DNA of 64,000 nucleotides from Photobacterium halotolerans DSM 18316 (GCF_000425165.1 NZ_AULG01000013.1:1-64000); one strand, 5' to 3'. Shown: positions 36,856-45,701, counted from the first letter of the stretch. Numbers and translations are program-made. The notes: generated by a model from the letters alone, not told the origin.

Positions 36856-37666
36856 GATAGCTGTCCTGATCGTCGCGTTTGATAACCTTGTGCCCGTCTT
36901 CTGTCACCCCGAGTTTCCAGTAACTGCTGATGTAACAGGCTTTGCGATCGAACTGATTCTGCTGGCTGATGTGCTGGCGAATGGCGCGCATATTGTTAAA
37001 TTCGCAGGCGCACCAGATCGCTGGTTTGCCTTCCAGCCAGTGCAGCGCCGCCACTTTCTCTGCCAGTGCGTTGCCCGAGTGCTCCCCCTCGATCACAGTG
37101 ATTAAGTCAACACCGGCAGGCAGTTGCAGCGCGGGCAGATCCTGCTCGCTGCCCAGTGCCAGCACCACATAACCCTGACTATTAGCAGCAAGGCGGGCTG
37201 TTTTGAGCTGAATGGAAGGCAGCGCTGTCATATCACCTATGATCAGCACCCAGTCACTGTCATCGGCCAGGCCCTGAATGGTATTCGGCCCGCCGAGAGA
37301 AATCTGCTCGCCTGGCTGAGTGTGCATGGCCCAGTGACACGCGTAACCGCCTTGTTCCGGCGTGATCTCGCCTCTGTGCTGGCTCTTGTCCTTGTGATGA
37401 TGTTTGACAAAATCCAGTGACAAGGTGCCCTGCTCCGGATCAAATTCACTGATGGTGAAGGTGCGCAGCACAGGTTTCTGACCCTCAGAGAGTGTGCTCA
37501 GGTCGGTACTGCCGGCAGGAGTGAACAGCAGTTTGACATACTGACCGGCGCTGTCGGCCGGAAGATGGTGGATATCCTTGCCTGTCAGAATCACGCGGCG
37601 CATGTTCGGGCTGATATCGAAGGCTTGCTGTACAGTAAATGATTTGGCTTGTAGTCGTTTTTGCAT
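36842..37666 (-). CDS. siderophore-interacting protein (FAD-linked ferric reductase)
   Basis: The 274-residue cytoplasmic protein belongs to the SIP/ViuB family. It reduces ferric siderophores with NAD(P)H to release iron. The FAD-binding beta-barrel motif RTFTISEFD is followed by the NAD-domain motif LIIGDMTALPSIQ and the C-terminal signature YWKLGVTEDGHK. Length is normal. It is the middle gene of a minus-strand operon: the recombinase-like gene lies 26 bp upstream and the MFS gene overlaps its 3' end. Fur regulation would be expected, but I did not find a convincing Fur box in front of the operon. Confidence 0.86.
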   Translation of the reverse strand: MQKRLQAKSFTVQQAFDISPNMRRVILTGKDIHHLPADSAGQYVKLLFTPAGSTDLSTLSEGQKPVLRTFTISEFDPEQGTLSLDFVKHHHKDKSQHRGEITPEQGGYACHWAMHTQPGEQISLGGPNTIQGLADDSDWVLIIGDMTALPSIQLKTARLAANSQGYVVLALGSEQDLPALQLPAGVDLITVIEGEHSGNALAEKVAALHWLEGKPAIWCACEFNNMRAIRQHISQQNQFDRKACYISSYWKLGVTEDGHKVIKRDDQDSYHGKA

Positions 37667-37692
37667 CTGTTGGTCTCTGTTTGAATTCGGGT

Positions 37693-38295
37693 TTACAGCT
37701 CGTGGCCGTGATGCTGCATTTTTGCTTTGACACGCTTTACCGTGGAAAGGCTGACACCGGTTTCGTCAGCCACTGTCTGCAGGGTTTTCCCTGCCTCGAG
37801 CAGCATGGCAATCTGGCGGTGCACTTCATGGTTGGCACGGCGGCCGCGAAACTTTTCTTTCCACGCGGCTTTGTTCTGACGCAGCGACTCCCGGCCCGCC
37901 TCGGCGGCCCACAGCCGGTGCTGGGTGTGTGAATGAGCATAACCCTTGAGCATCAGCAGCAGGGCATCGGTGATCGGGCAGTCCGGCTTGAAGGTCAGCG
38001 GCTGGCTCACGGTATGGACGATCACGCCTTTGTCCAGTAGTTGCTGAAGGGTCTGGTGGCAGGCATCAAAATGAAAACCAAGATCCGTCAACCAGCGGAC
38101 GATCAGTTGATCACCCGGTTTCAGTCTGTTGAATAAGTCGCGGTACTGCGGGCGATCCTCAGCAGGGACATTGCCGCGGATCCCGGTTTCCCGGAACAGA
38201 CACAGATTGGGATCATAATTGGTAATTTGCCGGATCAACGCCTCAGGATCGCTCATTTTCGGCGACAGGCGAATATAGCCGTATAAGGTCGGCAT
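37693..38295 (-). CDS. serine-recombinase-like protein with altered active site
   Basis: This 200-residue protein has the resolvase/invertase N-domain (LYGYIRLSPK with Arg and Ser kept, RPQYRDLFNRLKPGDQLIV) and a C-terminal Hin-type helix-turn-helix (LLEAGKTLQTVADETGVSLS). In active enzymes the segment after GDxLVV reads DRLGRS and supplies two catalytic arginines. Here it reads TDLGFH, so both arginines are missing. Strand exchange is therefore doubtful, and the protein may act as a DNA-binding regulator. It is the first gene of the operon with the siderophore reductase and exporter, preceded by TAAGGAGTCACC. A complete recombinase with divergent chemistry cannot be excluded. Confidence 0.75.
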   Translation of the reverse strand: MPTLYGYIRLSPKMSDPEALIRQITNYDPNLCLFRETGIRGNVPAEDRPQYRDLFNRLKPGDQLIVRWLTDLGFHFDACHQTLQQLLDKGVIVHTVSQPLTFKPDCPITDALLLMLKGYAHSHTQHRLWAAEAGRESLRQNKAAWKEKFRGRRANHEVHRQIAMLLEAGKTLQTVADETGVSLSTVKRVKAKMQHHGHEL

Positions 38296-38489
38296 GGTGA
38301 CTCCTTAACAGAACCGCTTCTGTTTGTGGTCTCAGGATATGGTTCATTTGGTGTGGCTCATTTAATGGTTATCATAGAGGTTCAAATTTGTTCTTGCAAC
38401 ACTAAATGAGCTATTTTTGGTTGACCGGATAGCGAATTTCTTTTCGTTTTTTGGGGATGTTGAAGCTGTGGGTATTTGTACGGCTGAGA

Positions 38490-38670
38490 TATGTCGCGCT
38501 TGAGTTCGGTGGTTCATTTGGCATTGTTTTATGCGCGCCAGGTACTCTTTGTGGGCCAAAGAGTACCCAGAAAGCCCTTTTTGTTCTTTGGTGTTGTCCG
38601 GGTCGGTTGTAGGCGCTCCCGGCGCCGACAACCTGAAAATTCGTCCTGAATTTTCCCCTGGGGGAGTGGG
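38490..38670 (+). repeat. three-hairpin repeat, copy A1
   Basis: A full copy of the repeat family starts TATGTCGCGCTTGAG. Hairpin 1 is at 38541-38567 (11-bp perfect stem GGTACTCTTTG), hairpin 2 at 38605-38633 (GGTTGT-A-GGCGC paired with GCGCC-G-ACAACC), and hairpin 3 at 38635-38655 (GAAAATTC with GAATTTTC). It lies between the recombinase-like gene and scrA and contains no credible gene. Confidence 0.85.
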
Positions 38671-38726
38671 TTTCTTTTCGTTTTTTGGGGGGGTGTTGAG
38701 GCTGTGGATGTTTGTACGGCTGAGGG

Positions 38727-38776
38727 ATGTCGCGCTTGAGTTCGGTGGTTCATTTGGCATTGTGTGATGCGCGCCA
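38727..38776 (+). repeat. three-hairpin repeat, partial copy A2
   Basis: The first ~50 bp of the repeat (from ATGTCGCGCTTGAG to GCGCGCCAG) recur directly after copy A1 and then stop before hairpin 1. The two starts are about 237 bp apart. Confidence 0.75.
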
Positions 38777-38806
38777 GTGACTCTTTGCTGGAGGAAACGC
38801 AAGAGA

Positions 38807-38833
38807 CAGACGCTTCGCTAGAGGAAGCGTCTG
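38807..38833 (-). terminator. hairpin downstream of scrA
   Basis: CAGACGCTTC and GAAGCGTCTG form a perfect 10-bp stem with a 7-nt loop, 45 bp after the scrA stop. The T-run is poor, so it could act as an mRNA end stabiliser instead. Confidence 0.5.
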
Positions 38834-38877
38834 CCGGTGGCTTGGTATAGTGTTGAAAGCTATGTCTGTGTTGAAGA

Positions 38878-40317
38878 CTAGGCCGCTGCGAGAGCGCCCG
38901 CTTTGGCTTTTTGACGAATACCGAGCAGCAGCGTCAGCACAAAGGTGACAGCAAACGAGATCAGCATGCCAACGACGAAGTAACCAATATAGCCAGGGCT
39001 GATGGAAATGATGCCGGGCAAACCTGCCGCGCCAAGCGCCTGAGCTTTGACATTGAACAATGTAATCCAGGCACTTGCTACGGCCGAGCCGATAATCGCT
39101 GCGATGAAGGGATAACGCAGTTTCAGGTTCACGCCAAACATGGCCGGCTCGGTAATTCCCAATAGCGCAGTGACACCGGACGGCAGGGCGATACCTTTGG
39201 TTTTGGTCTCTTTGGTTGAGAAGCCGACCGCCAGTGCTGCCGCTCCCTGGGCAATGTTCGACATGGCCGCAATCGGGAAGATAAAGGTGCCGCCTGTGAC
39301 CGCAATATCGGTCAGCAACTGAGTTTCGATGGCAATAAAGCTATGGTGCATCCCGGTAATGACGAAAGGCGCGTAAATAAACCCGAACAAGGCACCGCCT
39401 AAAAAGCCCGCGGAATCATAGAGCCAGTTCAGGCCATCACCCAGCAGAAAGCCGATATCCCGCGTCACCGGACCAACCAGGGTGAAGGTCAGAAACCCGG
39501 TGACAAATATTGCCAGCATAGGGGTGAGCAGATTATCCAGCACTGACGGGACAATTTTCCGTAATCCGTTTTCAACTTTAGCCAGAATAAATGCCGAGAC
39601 TAACACCGGCAGGACAGAGCCCTGATAACCGACTTTTTCTATGCTAAAGCCGAAGATGTTCCAGGTCGGCACCGTACCTGTAACGCTGGCGCTGCCAAAT
39701 CCCCAGCCGTTGAGCAAATCAGGGTGGACCATCAGCATGCCCAGCGCAGCCCCCAGAAAAGGGTTGCCGCCAAACTTTTTACTGGCCGAGAATGCAAGCA
39801 AAACGGGCAAATACACAAAAGGAGCGTTAGCAAAAGTGTTGAGCATATTTGCCAGATCAGCCAGGCCCGGATATGCATCAATCAATGATATCTCATCAAG
39901 AAACAGCCCTTTTGCTGTCAGGAGGTTAAATACTCCCATCAATAAACCACCGGCCACGATCGCCGGGATAATAGGGACAAAAATGTCAGACAGGCCTTTC
40001 ACAGCCCGTTGCACGATATTCTGTTTCTGCGCGCCGGTATTGGCGACATCCGCTGTCGACATGTCGGCCATGCCTGTGAGTCTGGCCAGCTCAGCGTAGA
40101 CCTGATTCACAATCCCTGAACCAAAAATGATCTGGTACTGGCCGGCCACTTTAAACTGGCCTTTGACGCCATCAAGCGACTCAATGGCTTTCTCATCGAC
40201 TATGGCATCATCTTTCAGTGCCAGACGAAGACGCGTTGCACAGTGCGCCAGAGCTTGCAGGTTTTCTTTGCCGCCAAGTTGCTTGAGTAGCGCCTTGGCA
40301 ATTGTTGGGTAGTCCAT
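38878..40317 (-). CDS. scrA: sucrose-specific PTS EIIBC component
   Basis: The 479-residue protein takes up and phosphorylates sucrose to sucrose-6-phosphate. The EIIB domain comes first (residues 1-90), with the phosphorylated Cys in ALAHCATRLRLAL and GQFKVAGQYQIIFG. The membrane EIIC domain of about ten segments follows (for example GGLLMGVFNLLTAKG and VITGMHHSFIAIETQLL). No EIIA domain is fused, so a separate EIIA (Crr type) must supply the phosphate. The gene is divergent from scrR, with two operator-like sites between them. Length and domain order match ScrA. Confidence 0.9.
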   Translation of the reverse strand: MDYPTIAKALLKQLGGKENLQALAHCATRLRLALKDDAIVDEKAIESLDGVKGQFKVAGQYQIIFGSGIVNQVYAELARLTGMADMSTADVANTGAQKQNIVQRAVKGLSDIFVPIIPAIVAGGLLMGVFNLLTAKGLFLDEISLIDAYPGLADLANMLNTFANAPFVYLPVLLAFSASKKFGGNPFLGAALGMLMVHPDLLNGWGFGSASVTGTVPTWNIFGFSIEKVGYQGSVLPVLVSAFILAKVENGLRKIVPSVLDNLLTPMLAIFVTGFLTFTLVGPVTRDIGFLLGDGLNWLYDSAGFLGGALFGFIYAPFVITGMHHSFIAIETQLLTDIAVTGGTFIFPIAAMSNIAQGAAALAVGFSTKETKTKGIALPSGVTALLGITEPAMFGVNLKLRYPFIAAIIGSAVASAWITLFNVKAQALGAAGLPGIISISPGYIGYFVVGMLISFAVTFVLTLLLGIRQKAKAGALAAA

Positions 40318-40380
40318 TTCATCCCCCGGTAGGTATTTGGCTGTAATCGTTATGTACTATCTATGGTGTTTTATAATTTC

Positions 40381-40394
40381 GGGAACGTTTGCAA
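40381..40394. promoter_or_regulatory. ScrR operator candidate 1
   Basis: GGGAACGTTTGCAA lies 64 bp upstream of the scrA start. Its reverse complement TTGCAAACGTTCCC is identical to the site in front of scrB, as expected for a LacI-family operator with the central CG. Confidence 0.75.
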
Positions 40395-40519
40395 CAATCA
40401 TTTTTCTTGAAGAAACCGGTGTCGTCAAAGCACATTCCGTCTTTATGTGAAGTGGATCTGCTAATAGCGCGCCATAAAGCGCTCTGTCTCACTGGTAATC
40501 AGGCGAGATTCTGGTAGTT

Positions 40520-40533
40520 TTGCAAACAATCCC
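40520..40533. promoter_or_regulatory. ScrR operator candidate 2
   Basis: TTGCAAACAATCCC differs from the other two sites at the two central positions and lies 27 bp before the scrR start. It could allow autoregulation of scrR or looping with candidate 1. Confidence 0.6.
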
Positions 40534-40560
40534 AATCAGTTAGAAGAAAAGGCCAAGGCG

Positions 40561-41550
40561 ATGGCAAGTTTGCATGACGTGGCGCTGCTGGCTGGCGTGT
40601 CAAAATCGACAGTCTCACGTGTGATCAATGATGAATACGGCGTTAAAAAAGCGACCAGAATCAAGGTCATGAAAGCTGTTGAAGAGGTGGGCTATGTGGT
40701 CAATCAGGTCGCCAAAGATCTCAAGTCACAGAAAACCAACTTAGTCGGGGTGATTGTTCCGCGGGTCTCCTCGCATGCCACAGCGCAAGGAGTGGACGGG
40801 CTGAGTCAGGTCTTTGACGATGCGCAAAAGCACGTGCTTTTAGCCAGTTGCCAGCAAAACGCTGAAAAAGAAATTGAGTATATTCAGCTGTTTAACAAAA
40901 AACGGGTGGAGGGTATTGTCCTTTATGCCACACATATCGATCAGCAACTGGTGCACGCTATTCAGCAGTCCTATGCCCCTGTCATTCTGGTGGGGCAGGA
41001 TGGCTCGTTGTTTAATATTCCCAGCATCATTCATGATGATCTCCGGGTTGGTTTTGAAGCCGGCAACCGGTTATTGAATGCCGGCTGCCGGCAGATTGGT
41101 TTTATTGGCGTTGCCGATTCCGATGTCGCCGTCGACAAACTGCGCTCAGAAGGGCTGCAGCAGGCACTGCAAATGCGTCAGGCCGAGCCGCTGTTGTTTC
41201 ACAGCCACGGCGAATTCACGATTGAGTCCGGCTACAGCCAGATGAAACAGTTGCTCGAGACCTTCCCCCAAACCGACGGGGTATTTTGTGCCACCGACCG
41301 GATTGCGATCGGTGCTATCAACGCGCTGAAAGACGCCGGAAAAACCGCAGGAAAGGACGTCAAGGTGCTGGGGGTCGGGAACGACGAGCTGAGCTCTGTC
41401 TGCTCACCTAGCTTGTCTACTTTTAATTATGCTTTTGATAAAGCAGGAGAAAGTGCTGCCAGAGTGTTGCTGGAACTCATCGAAGGCAAGCCGCAGGTCA
41501 TGAGCAAAGTTGTTTTAACCTTCCAGAACATCGACCGCGAAACCTGCTGA
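40561..41550 (+). CDS. scrR: LacI-family repressor of the sucrose locus
   Basis: The 329-residue repressor has the LacI helix-turn-helix and hinge helix at the N-terminus (MASLHDVALLAGVSKSTVSRVIN, about residues 1-55). A periplasmic-binding-protein-like sugar domain follows (VGVIVPRVSSHATAQGVDGL, ILVGQDGSLFNIPSI, DGVFCATDRIAIGAI). It should bind the TTGCAAACGTTCCC-type sites found before scrA, scrR and scrB, with a fructose or sucrose derivative as inducer. It lies between divergent scrA and scrB in the same direction as scrB. Nothing is missing from the usual length. Confidence 0.88.
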   Translation: MASLHDVALLAGVSKSTVSRVINDEYGVKKATRIKVMKAVEEVGYVVNQVAKDLKSQKTNLVGVIVPRVSSHATAQGVDGLSQVFDDAQKHVLLASCQQNAEKEIEYIQLFNKKRVEGIVLYATHIDQQLVHAIQQSYAPVILVGQDGSLFNIPSIIHDDLRVGFEAGNRLLNAGCRQIGFIGVADSDVAVDKLRSEGLQQALQMRQAEPLLFHSHGEFTIESGYSQMKQLLETFPQTDGVFCATDRIAIGAINALKDAGKTAGKDVKVLGVGNDELSSVCSPSLSTFNYAFDKAGESAARVLLELIEGKPQVMSKVVLTFQNIDRETC

Positions 41551-41660
41551 GCCGCTTTGACACCGCCCGGCATTGTCCGGTTTTTTTGTGGCAGTGATCA
41601 CGGTAAACGCACCGGAACACCCGCTTTCTGCTTGTCCCGTTCAGTTGTTTGATGTACTTT

Positions 41661-41674
41661 TTGCAAACGTTCCC
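41661..41674. promoter_or_regulatory. ScrR operator candidate 3
   Basis: TTGCAAACGTTCCC lies 18-31 bp upstream of the scrB start and is an exact match (reverse complement) to the site before scrA. This supports separate ScrR control of scrB. Confidence 0.75.
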
Positions 41675-41691
41675 AATTTAGGTTTGCACAT

Positions 41692-43320
41692 ATGTCTCTT
41701 CAGTCCTTATCCAATCTCTGCGGCAGCATTGATAATCTCGCCCGGATACTCATTTCGGACGATACACTGATTTTTGAAGTGCTGAATGCCGAGCTGGTCA
41801 GAGAATCCGGACTGATTGAGCATATCGGGCCGGTACAGGGCAAGCTGCAGGTTACCTTCAGGCGTCCTGAAGATGTCTCTGAACACGATTTGCTGACGAT
41901 GGGAAATCTGATTGCCGCCAGACAACAGGCACGGTCTGAGGATTTTGCCAGACCCGTACCGTGCGAGTTTCGTCCTTCATGGCATATTTCCCCGCCTCAG
42001 GGGCTGCTGAATGACCCCAATGGCTTTATCTTTCATGATGGCCGTTATCATTTGTTCTATCAGTGGTTTCCTTATGCCTGCACCCATAATGACAAGCACT
42101 GGGCGCATCTGACCAGCCCGGATTTCATCAACTGGACCTGGCAGCCCGTTGCCCTGACGCCCTCTCACTGGTTTGACAGTCATGGCGCTTTTTCGGGTCA
42201 TGCCATCAGTCACGCTGGCGAACTCCTGCTGTTTTATACCGGCAATACCCGTATTGGTGCACAAAGGGACAGGCAGACCACGCAGTGTCTGGCAACTTCA
42301 GCCGACGGTGTGCACTTTACCAAGCAAGGCCCGGTTATCAAGGCCTTGCCACCCGGTGTGACCCCGCATATCCGTGACCCTAAAGTCATCCGCCATCAGG
42401 ACCGCTGGCTGATGCTGCTGGGCGCGCAAACAGACGATCTGAAAGGCCGGCTGGCGATTTATCAGTCCGACGATCTCAAACAATGGACATTTGACCGCCT
42501 CTGTGGCGAGGAACTCGGTGACTTTGGCTATATGTGGGAGTGCCCGGATTACTTTGAGCTGGGCGATCAGCGCTTTGTGGTGCTGGGGCCGCAGGGCATT
42601 GCGTCATTTTCGCCGCACAATAGCGTTCCTCATCATAATGGCATCGCCAAAGCCTGCTGGGACGAGCAGGGGATGCTCACTCTTGCCGGGTTTCAGCCGC
42701 TGGATTACGGCTTTGATTTTTACGCGCCCCAGACCCTGCTGACGCCCGATGGCCGCCGGGTGTTATGCGGCTGGATGGGACTGCCGGATGAGGTCGATCA
42801 GCCAAGCGCCGATAACGGCTGGGTGCACCAGTTAACCTGCATGAGAGAACTGACGGTACGTGACGGCAAGTTATGCCAGTGGCCCGTTCGGGAGCAGGAA
42901 AAACTGGTGATCGCAGAGCAGGCGATCCAACTCTCTGCAACGCCGTTGGATCTGGCAACCAAAGCGTTTGATCTGTCACTCAGCCTGCAATGGGGAGATG
43001 AATTGCGGCTGTTTCAGAATGAAACGCAACATCTTGTGATTCGGGCTGACAGCCAGCGCCGGGCCTTGATCCTGGACCGCTGCCATACCCTGAACCGTGC
43101 CCAGGACACGGTTCGCGAACTGCCCCTGACATCCGATTGTGTGCAGCTGCGTATTCTGGCTGATACGTCCTCGATCGAAATCTTTGTCAACGGCGGCGAA
43201 GCCGTAATGAGTTCACGGATTTTTACCGACCAAACGGCAACCTGTGTTTCGCTGTCCGGCGAGGCGCGATCAGCGCTGTTGCGGACATACCGCCCGGCCA
43301 GTGCGCCATTCCCGTCTTAG
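41692..43320 (+). CDS. scrB: sucrose-6-phosphate hydrolase, GH32
   Basis: This 542-residue enzyme splits sucrose-6-phosphate into glucose-6-phosphate and fructose. GH32 landmarks are intact: the nucleophile Asp in GLLNDPNGFIFH, the transition-state stabiliser in HIRDPKVI, and the acid/base in WECPDYFEL. A five-bladed propeller and a C-terminal beta-sandwich follow. About 100 residues precede the catalytic motif, longer than in most ScrB proteins of around 470-490 residues. An internal start at ATG 41899 is possible but lacks a ribosome-binding site. It is preceded by a ScrR operator and is convergent with scrK. Confidence 0.9.
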   Translation: MSLQSLSNLCGSIDNLARILISDDTLIFEVLNAELVRESGLIEHIGPVQGKLQVTFRRPEDVSEHDLLTMGNLIAARQQARSEDFARPVPCEFRPSWHISPPQGLLNDPNGFIFHDGRYHLFYQWFPYACTHNDKHWAHLTSPDFINWTWQPVALTPSHWFDSHGAFSGHAISHAGELLLFYTGNTRIGAQRDRQTTQCLATSADGVHFTKQGPVIKALPPGVTPHIRDPKVIRHQDRWLMLLGAQTDDLKGRLAIYQSDDLKQWTFDRLCGEELGDFGYMWECPDYFELGDQRFVVLGPQGIASFSPHNSVPHHNGIAKACWDEQGMLTLAGFQPLDYGFDFYAPQTLLTPDGRRVLCGWMGLPDEVDQPSADNGWVHQLTCMRELTVRDGKLCQWPVREQEKLVIAEQAIQLSATPLDLATKAFDLSLSLQWGDELRLFQNETQHLVIRADSQRRALILDRCHTLNRAQDTVRELPLTSDCVQLRILADTSSIEIFVNGGEAVMSSRIFTDQTATCVSLSGEARSALLRTYRPASAPFPS

Positions 43321-43341
43321 CGCAAAGCAATGAGCAAAGAG

Positions 43342-43374
43342 AACAGACTGCCCGGCGATTCCCGGCAGTCTGTT
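43342..43374. terminator. bidirectional terminator between scrB and scrK
   Basis: AACAGACTGCC and GGCAGTCTGTT form a perfect 11-bp stem with an 11-nt loop between the convergent genes. Confidence 0.7.
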
Positions 43375-43381
43375 GAATCAT

Positions 43382-44302
43382 CTATTCGATATATTCAAGT
43401 AAAGCCTGCCGGGTTGGCAAAGCGGTCATGGCACCCTTTTGCGTGGTCGCCAGTGCACCACAGCCATTTGCCCACCTGACAGCGTCGCGGATGGTTTCGC
43501 TGTTTGCCCACGCCGGATGCTGCGCCAGCTTCGCCAGCAGGCCACCAACAAAAGCGTCTCCGGCGCCTGTCGTATCGACAGGACTCACTGTCTGGCCTGT
43601 CATCAGCTCGCAGGTATTGTCAAAAAGCACCAGCGCGCCTTTTGCCCCCTGGGTGATCAACACTAAGGGGTGGTTGTAAGGCTGAATGGCTGCCAGACCT
43701 TGCTCAAGATTCTCTGTCTGTGTCAGAAACAGCAGTTCGTCATCGGAAAACTTGACGACGTCGGCCAGTTCTATTGCCTGGCGGACCACGGGAATAATCT
43801 CGTCAGTATCTGACCAGACTTCCTCACGCAAATTCGGGTCAAAACTGACAAAGCCACCGCTGCGTCTGATACGGCGCATGGCTTCCAGTGTGCTGCTGCG
43901 GCTGGGTTCACTGGCCAGCGCAATAGAGCAGACATGAAGCCATTCACCGGCAGAGAATTCAGGAATATCGGATACCTGCATGAACTGATCAGCACTTGGC
44001 TTGACCATAAAGGTAAAACTGCGCTCGCCGCTGGCATCGAGATCGACAATCACGGTTGAGGTTCGGTGTGCCTCATCCAGTCTCATGTGGTCGGTATTCA
44101 CTTGCTCACCGGCCAGGGTTTGTTTGATAAAGCGGCCCAGAGGATCCTGTCCCACCCGGCCAAAAAATGCGGCCTGACCGCCAAGACGGGCAATCGCCAC
44201 GGCAACATTGGCCGGCGCCCCGCCCGGGCATTTCAGATAGCGGTTTTCACCGTCTGGTATCAAGTCGACGACTGCATCGCCGGTTACCCATATTTTGCTC
44301 AT
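43382..44302 (-). CDS. scrK: fructokinase, PfkB family
   Basis: The 306-residue kinase phosphorylates the fructose released by ScrB. PfkB family features are the N-terminal GDAVVDLIPDG, the substrate motif KCPGGAPANVAVAIARLGG, and the C-terminal ATP/anion-hole motif DTTGAGDAFVGGLLA with the catalytic Asp. The start is placed at 44302 (MSKIWVTGDAVVD) because GGGGAGATAC precedes it; a longer in-frame start at 44326 lacks support. It is the last gene of the scr locus, on the opposite strand from scrB. No perfect ScrR site is seen in front of it. Confidence 0.9.
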   Translation of the reverse strand: MSKIWVTGDAVVDLIPDGENRYLKCPGGAPANVAVAIARLGGQAAFFGRVGQDPLGRFIKQTLAGEQVNTDHMRLDEAHRTSTVIVDLDASGERSFTFMVKPSADQFMQVSDIPEFSAGEWLHVCSIALASEPSRSSTLEAMRRIRRSGGFVSFDPNLREEVWSDTDEIIPVVRQAIELADVVKFSDDELLFLTQTENLEQGLAAIQPYNHPLVLITQGAKGALVLFDNTCELMTGQTVSPVDTTGAGDAFVGGLLAKLAQHPAWANSETIRDAVRWANGCGALATTQKGAMTALPTRQALLEYIE

Positions 44303-44497
44303 TGTATCTCCCCAAAACAGAAACATTCCTTTGGCAAAGTATGATTGCTGAATCGTTTCAGTAGGTCAATGAAAACATCAAATACTGACCGGTTCCCGGA
44401 GGTTCTGGTCGCCTGATTCTAAGTGGGAAACAGGCTATACAACTTGTTGAAATTGTGGTTAACATGCAGGTGAAAAGGAAATCTGAGAGACAGAGAT

Positions 44498-44968
44498 ATG
44501 GAAGTGGTCATTCGTGCTTTAACCCCTGCTGATATTCCTGCATATCGCGACCTTCGTCTGGAAAGCCTGCGGTTACATCCAGACTGTTTTGGTGCCAGCT
44601 ATGAGGAGCAGCGGCAGCAGCCAACCATGTACTTTGAGCGCAACATTGCCAACCAAAGCCCGCAACACACTATGTTGGGGGCATTTGAGGGTGAGCAACT
44701 CGTCGGTTTGTGTGGTGTGTCTGAACTGGAAAACCGAACGGTGCTGCTTACACAAATGTACGTCAAAAGCCGATGCCAGGGCTCTGGTGTCGGCGTGGCG
44801 CTGATCAATGCTGCCAGACACACGGCGGCTGAAAAGTATCAGGCTTGTGTACTCCAGCTGGATGTCTATCCGCATAACCTGGCGGCAAAGCACCGTTATG
44901 AAAAAGCCGGTTTTCAGGTCACAGGCGAGACCGCAGACGAGCTGATCATGACACTTAGGTTGCCATGA
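44498..44968 (+). CDS. GNAT-family N-acetyltransferase
   Basis: The 156-residue protein has the GNAT fold, with an N-terminal strand MEVVIRALTPADIPAYRDLRLESL. The acetyl-CoA binding loop is around YVKSRCQGSGVGVALINAA and the last helix is NLAAKHRYEKAGFQVTGE. The acceptor is unknown. The close overlap of its stop codon with the next GNAT gene (ATGA) suggests that the two enzymes are made together, perhaps acting on related substrates or forming a heteromer. Confidence 0.85.
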   Translation: MEVVIRALTPADIPAYRDLRLESLRLHPDCFGASYEEQRQQPTMYFERNIANQSPQHTMLGAFEGEQLVGLCGVSELENRTVLLTQMYVKSRCQGSGVGVALINAARHTAAEKYQACVLQLDVYPHNLAAKHRYEKAGFQVTGETADELIMTLRLP

Positions 44969-45414
44969 TTGAGATTCAGCATCTGGATGCGGCACAGATC
45001 CCTATGTCATTGTTGCTGGAAGCTGATCCTTCGGAAGCCTGTATCCAGCGTTATCTGAACGGGGCTTATTGCCTGGCTGCTGTGGTTGATGGCGAAATCA
45101 TCGGGGTCTGTGTTGCCAAGCTGATCGCAGAAAATACATACGAAGTCTTCAATCTGGCGGTCTATCCGGCGTTTCAGCAGCAGGGCATAGGCTCGCAGCT
45201 GTTATCTGCATTATTTCCCCGGCTGAAAGAGCAGGGTGTTCAGTCAGTCGTGCTGGGGACCGGTACGTTCGGTTATCAGCTGACGTTTTACCAGCGGCTG
45301 GGGTTTCGGGTCGAGAGTGTCGTCAAAGATTTCTTTCTCGACCATTATGATGAGGCAATCTTTGAGTTGGGTATTCAGCATAAAGATATGCTGCGGTTGA
45401 GGGTGGATTTATAA
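44965..45414 (+). CDS. GNAT-family N-acetyltransferase
   Basis: This 149-residue second GNAT protein is only distantly similar to its upstream partner. The acetyl-CoA motif is LAVYPAFQQQGIGSQLLSALF, and a typical YQRLGFRVESVVKDFF segment follows, ending in a region rich in Asp/Glu. Translation is coupled to the previous gene through a 4-bp overlap. The substrate is unknown. A cluster of three-hairpin repeats begins about 50 bp after its stop. Confidence 0.83.
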   Translation: MIEIQHLDAAQIPMSLLLEADPSEACIQRYLNGAYCLAAVVDGEIIGVCVAKLIAENTYEVFNLAVYPAFQQQGIGSQLLSALFPRLKEQGVQSVVLGTGTFGYQLTFYQRLGFRVESVVKDFFLDHYDEAIFELGIQHKDMLRLRVDL

Positions 45415-45467
45415 CCCGCTTACTGTGAGTGAAAGTTTTGTGGTTGGGATTTTTGGTGCAGTTGAGG

Positions 45468-45650
45468 TATGTCGCGCTTGAGTTCAGTGGTTCACTTGGC
45501 ATTGTTTTATGCGCGCCAGGTACTCTTTGTTGGGCCAAAGAGTACCCAGAAAGCCCTTTTTGTTCTTTGGCGTTGTCCGGGTCGGTTGCAGGCGCTCCCG
45601 GCGCCGACAACCTGAAAATTCGTCCTGAATTTTCCCCTGGGGGAGTGGGT
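45468..45650 (+). repeat. three-hairpin repeat, copy B1
   Basis: A full copy: hairpin 1 at 45519-45546 (stem GGTACTCTTTG, loop one base longer than in A1), hairpin 2 around GGCGCTCCCGGCGCC (45591-45605), hairpin 3 at GAAAATTC...GAATTTTC (45614-45634). It begins 50 bp after the second GNAT gene. Confidence 0.85.
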
Positions 45651-45701
45651 TTCTTTTCATTTTTGGGGGGGGTGGGGCTGTGGATATTTGTACGGCTGAG
45701 G

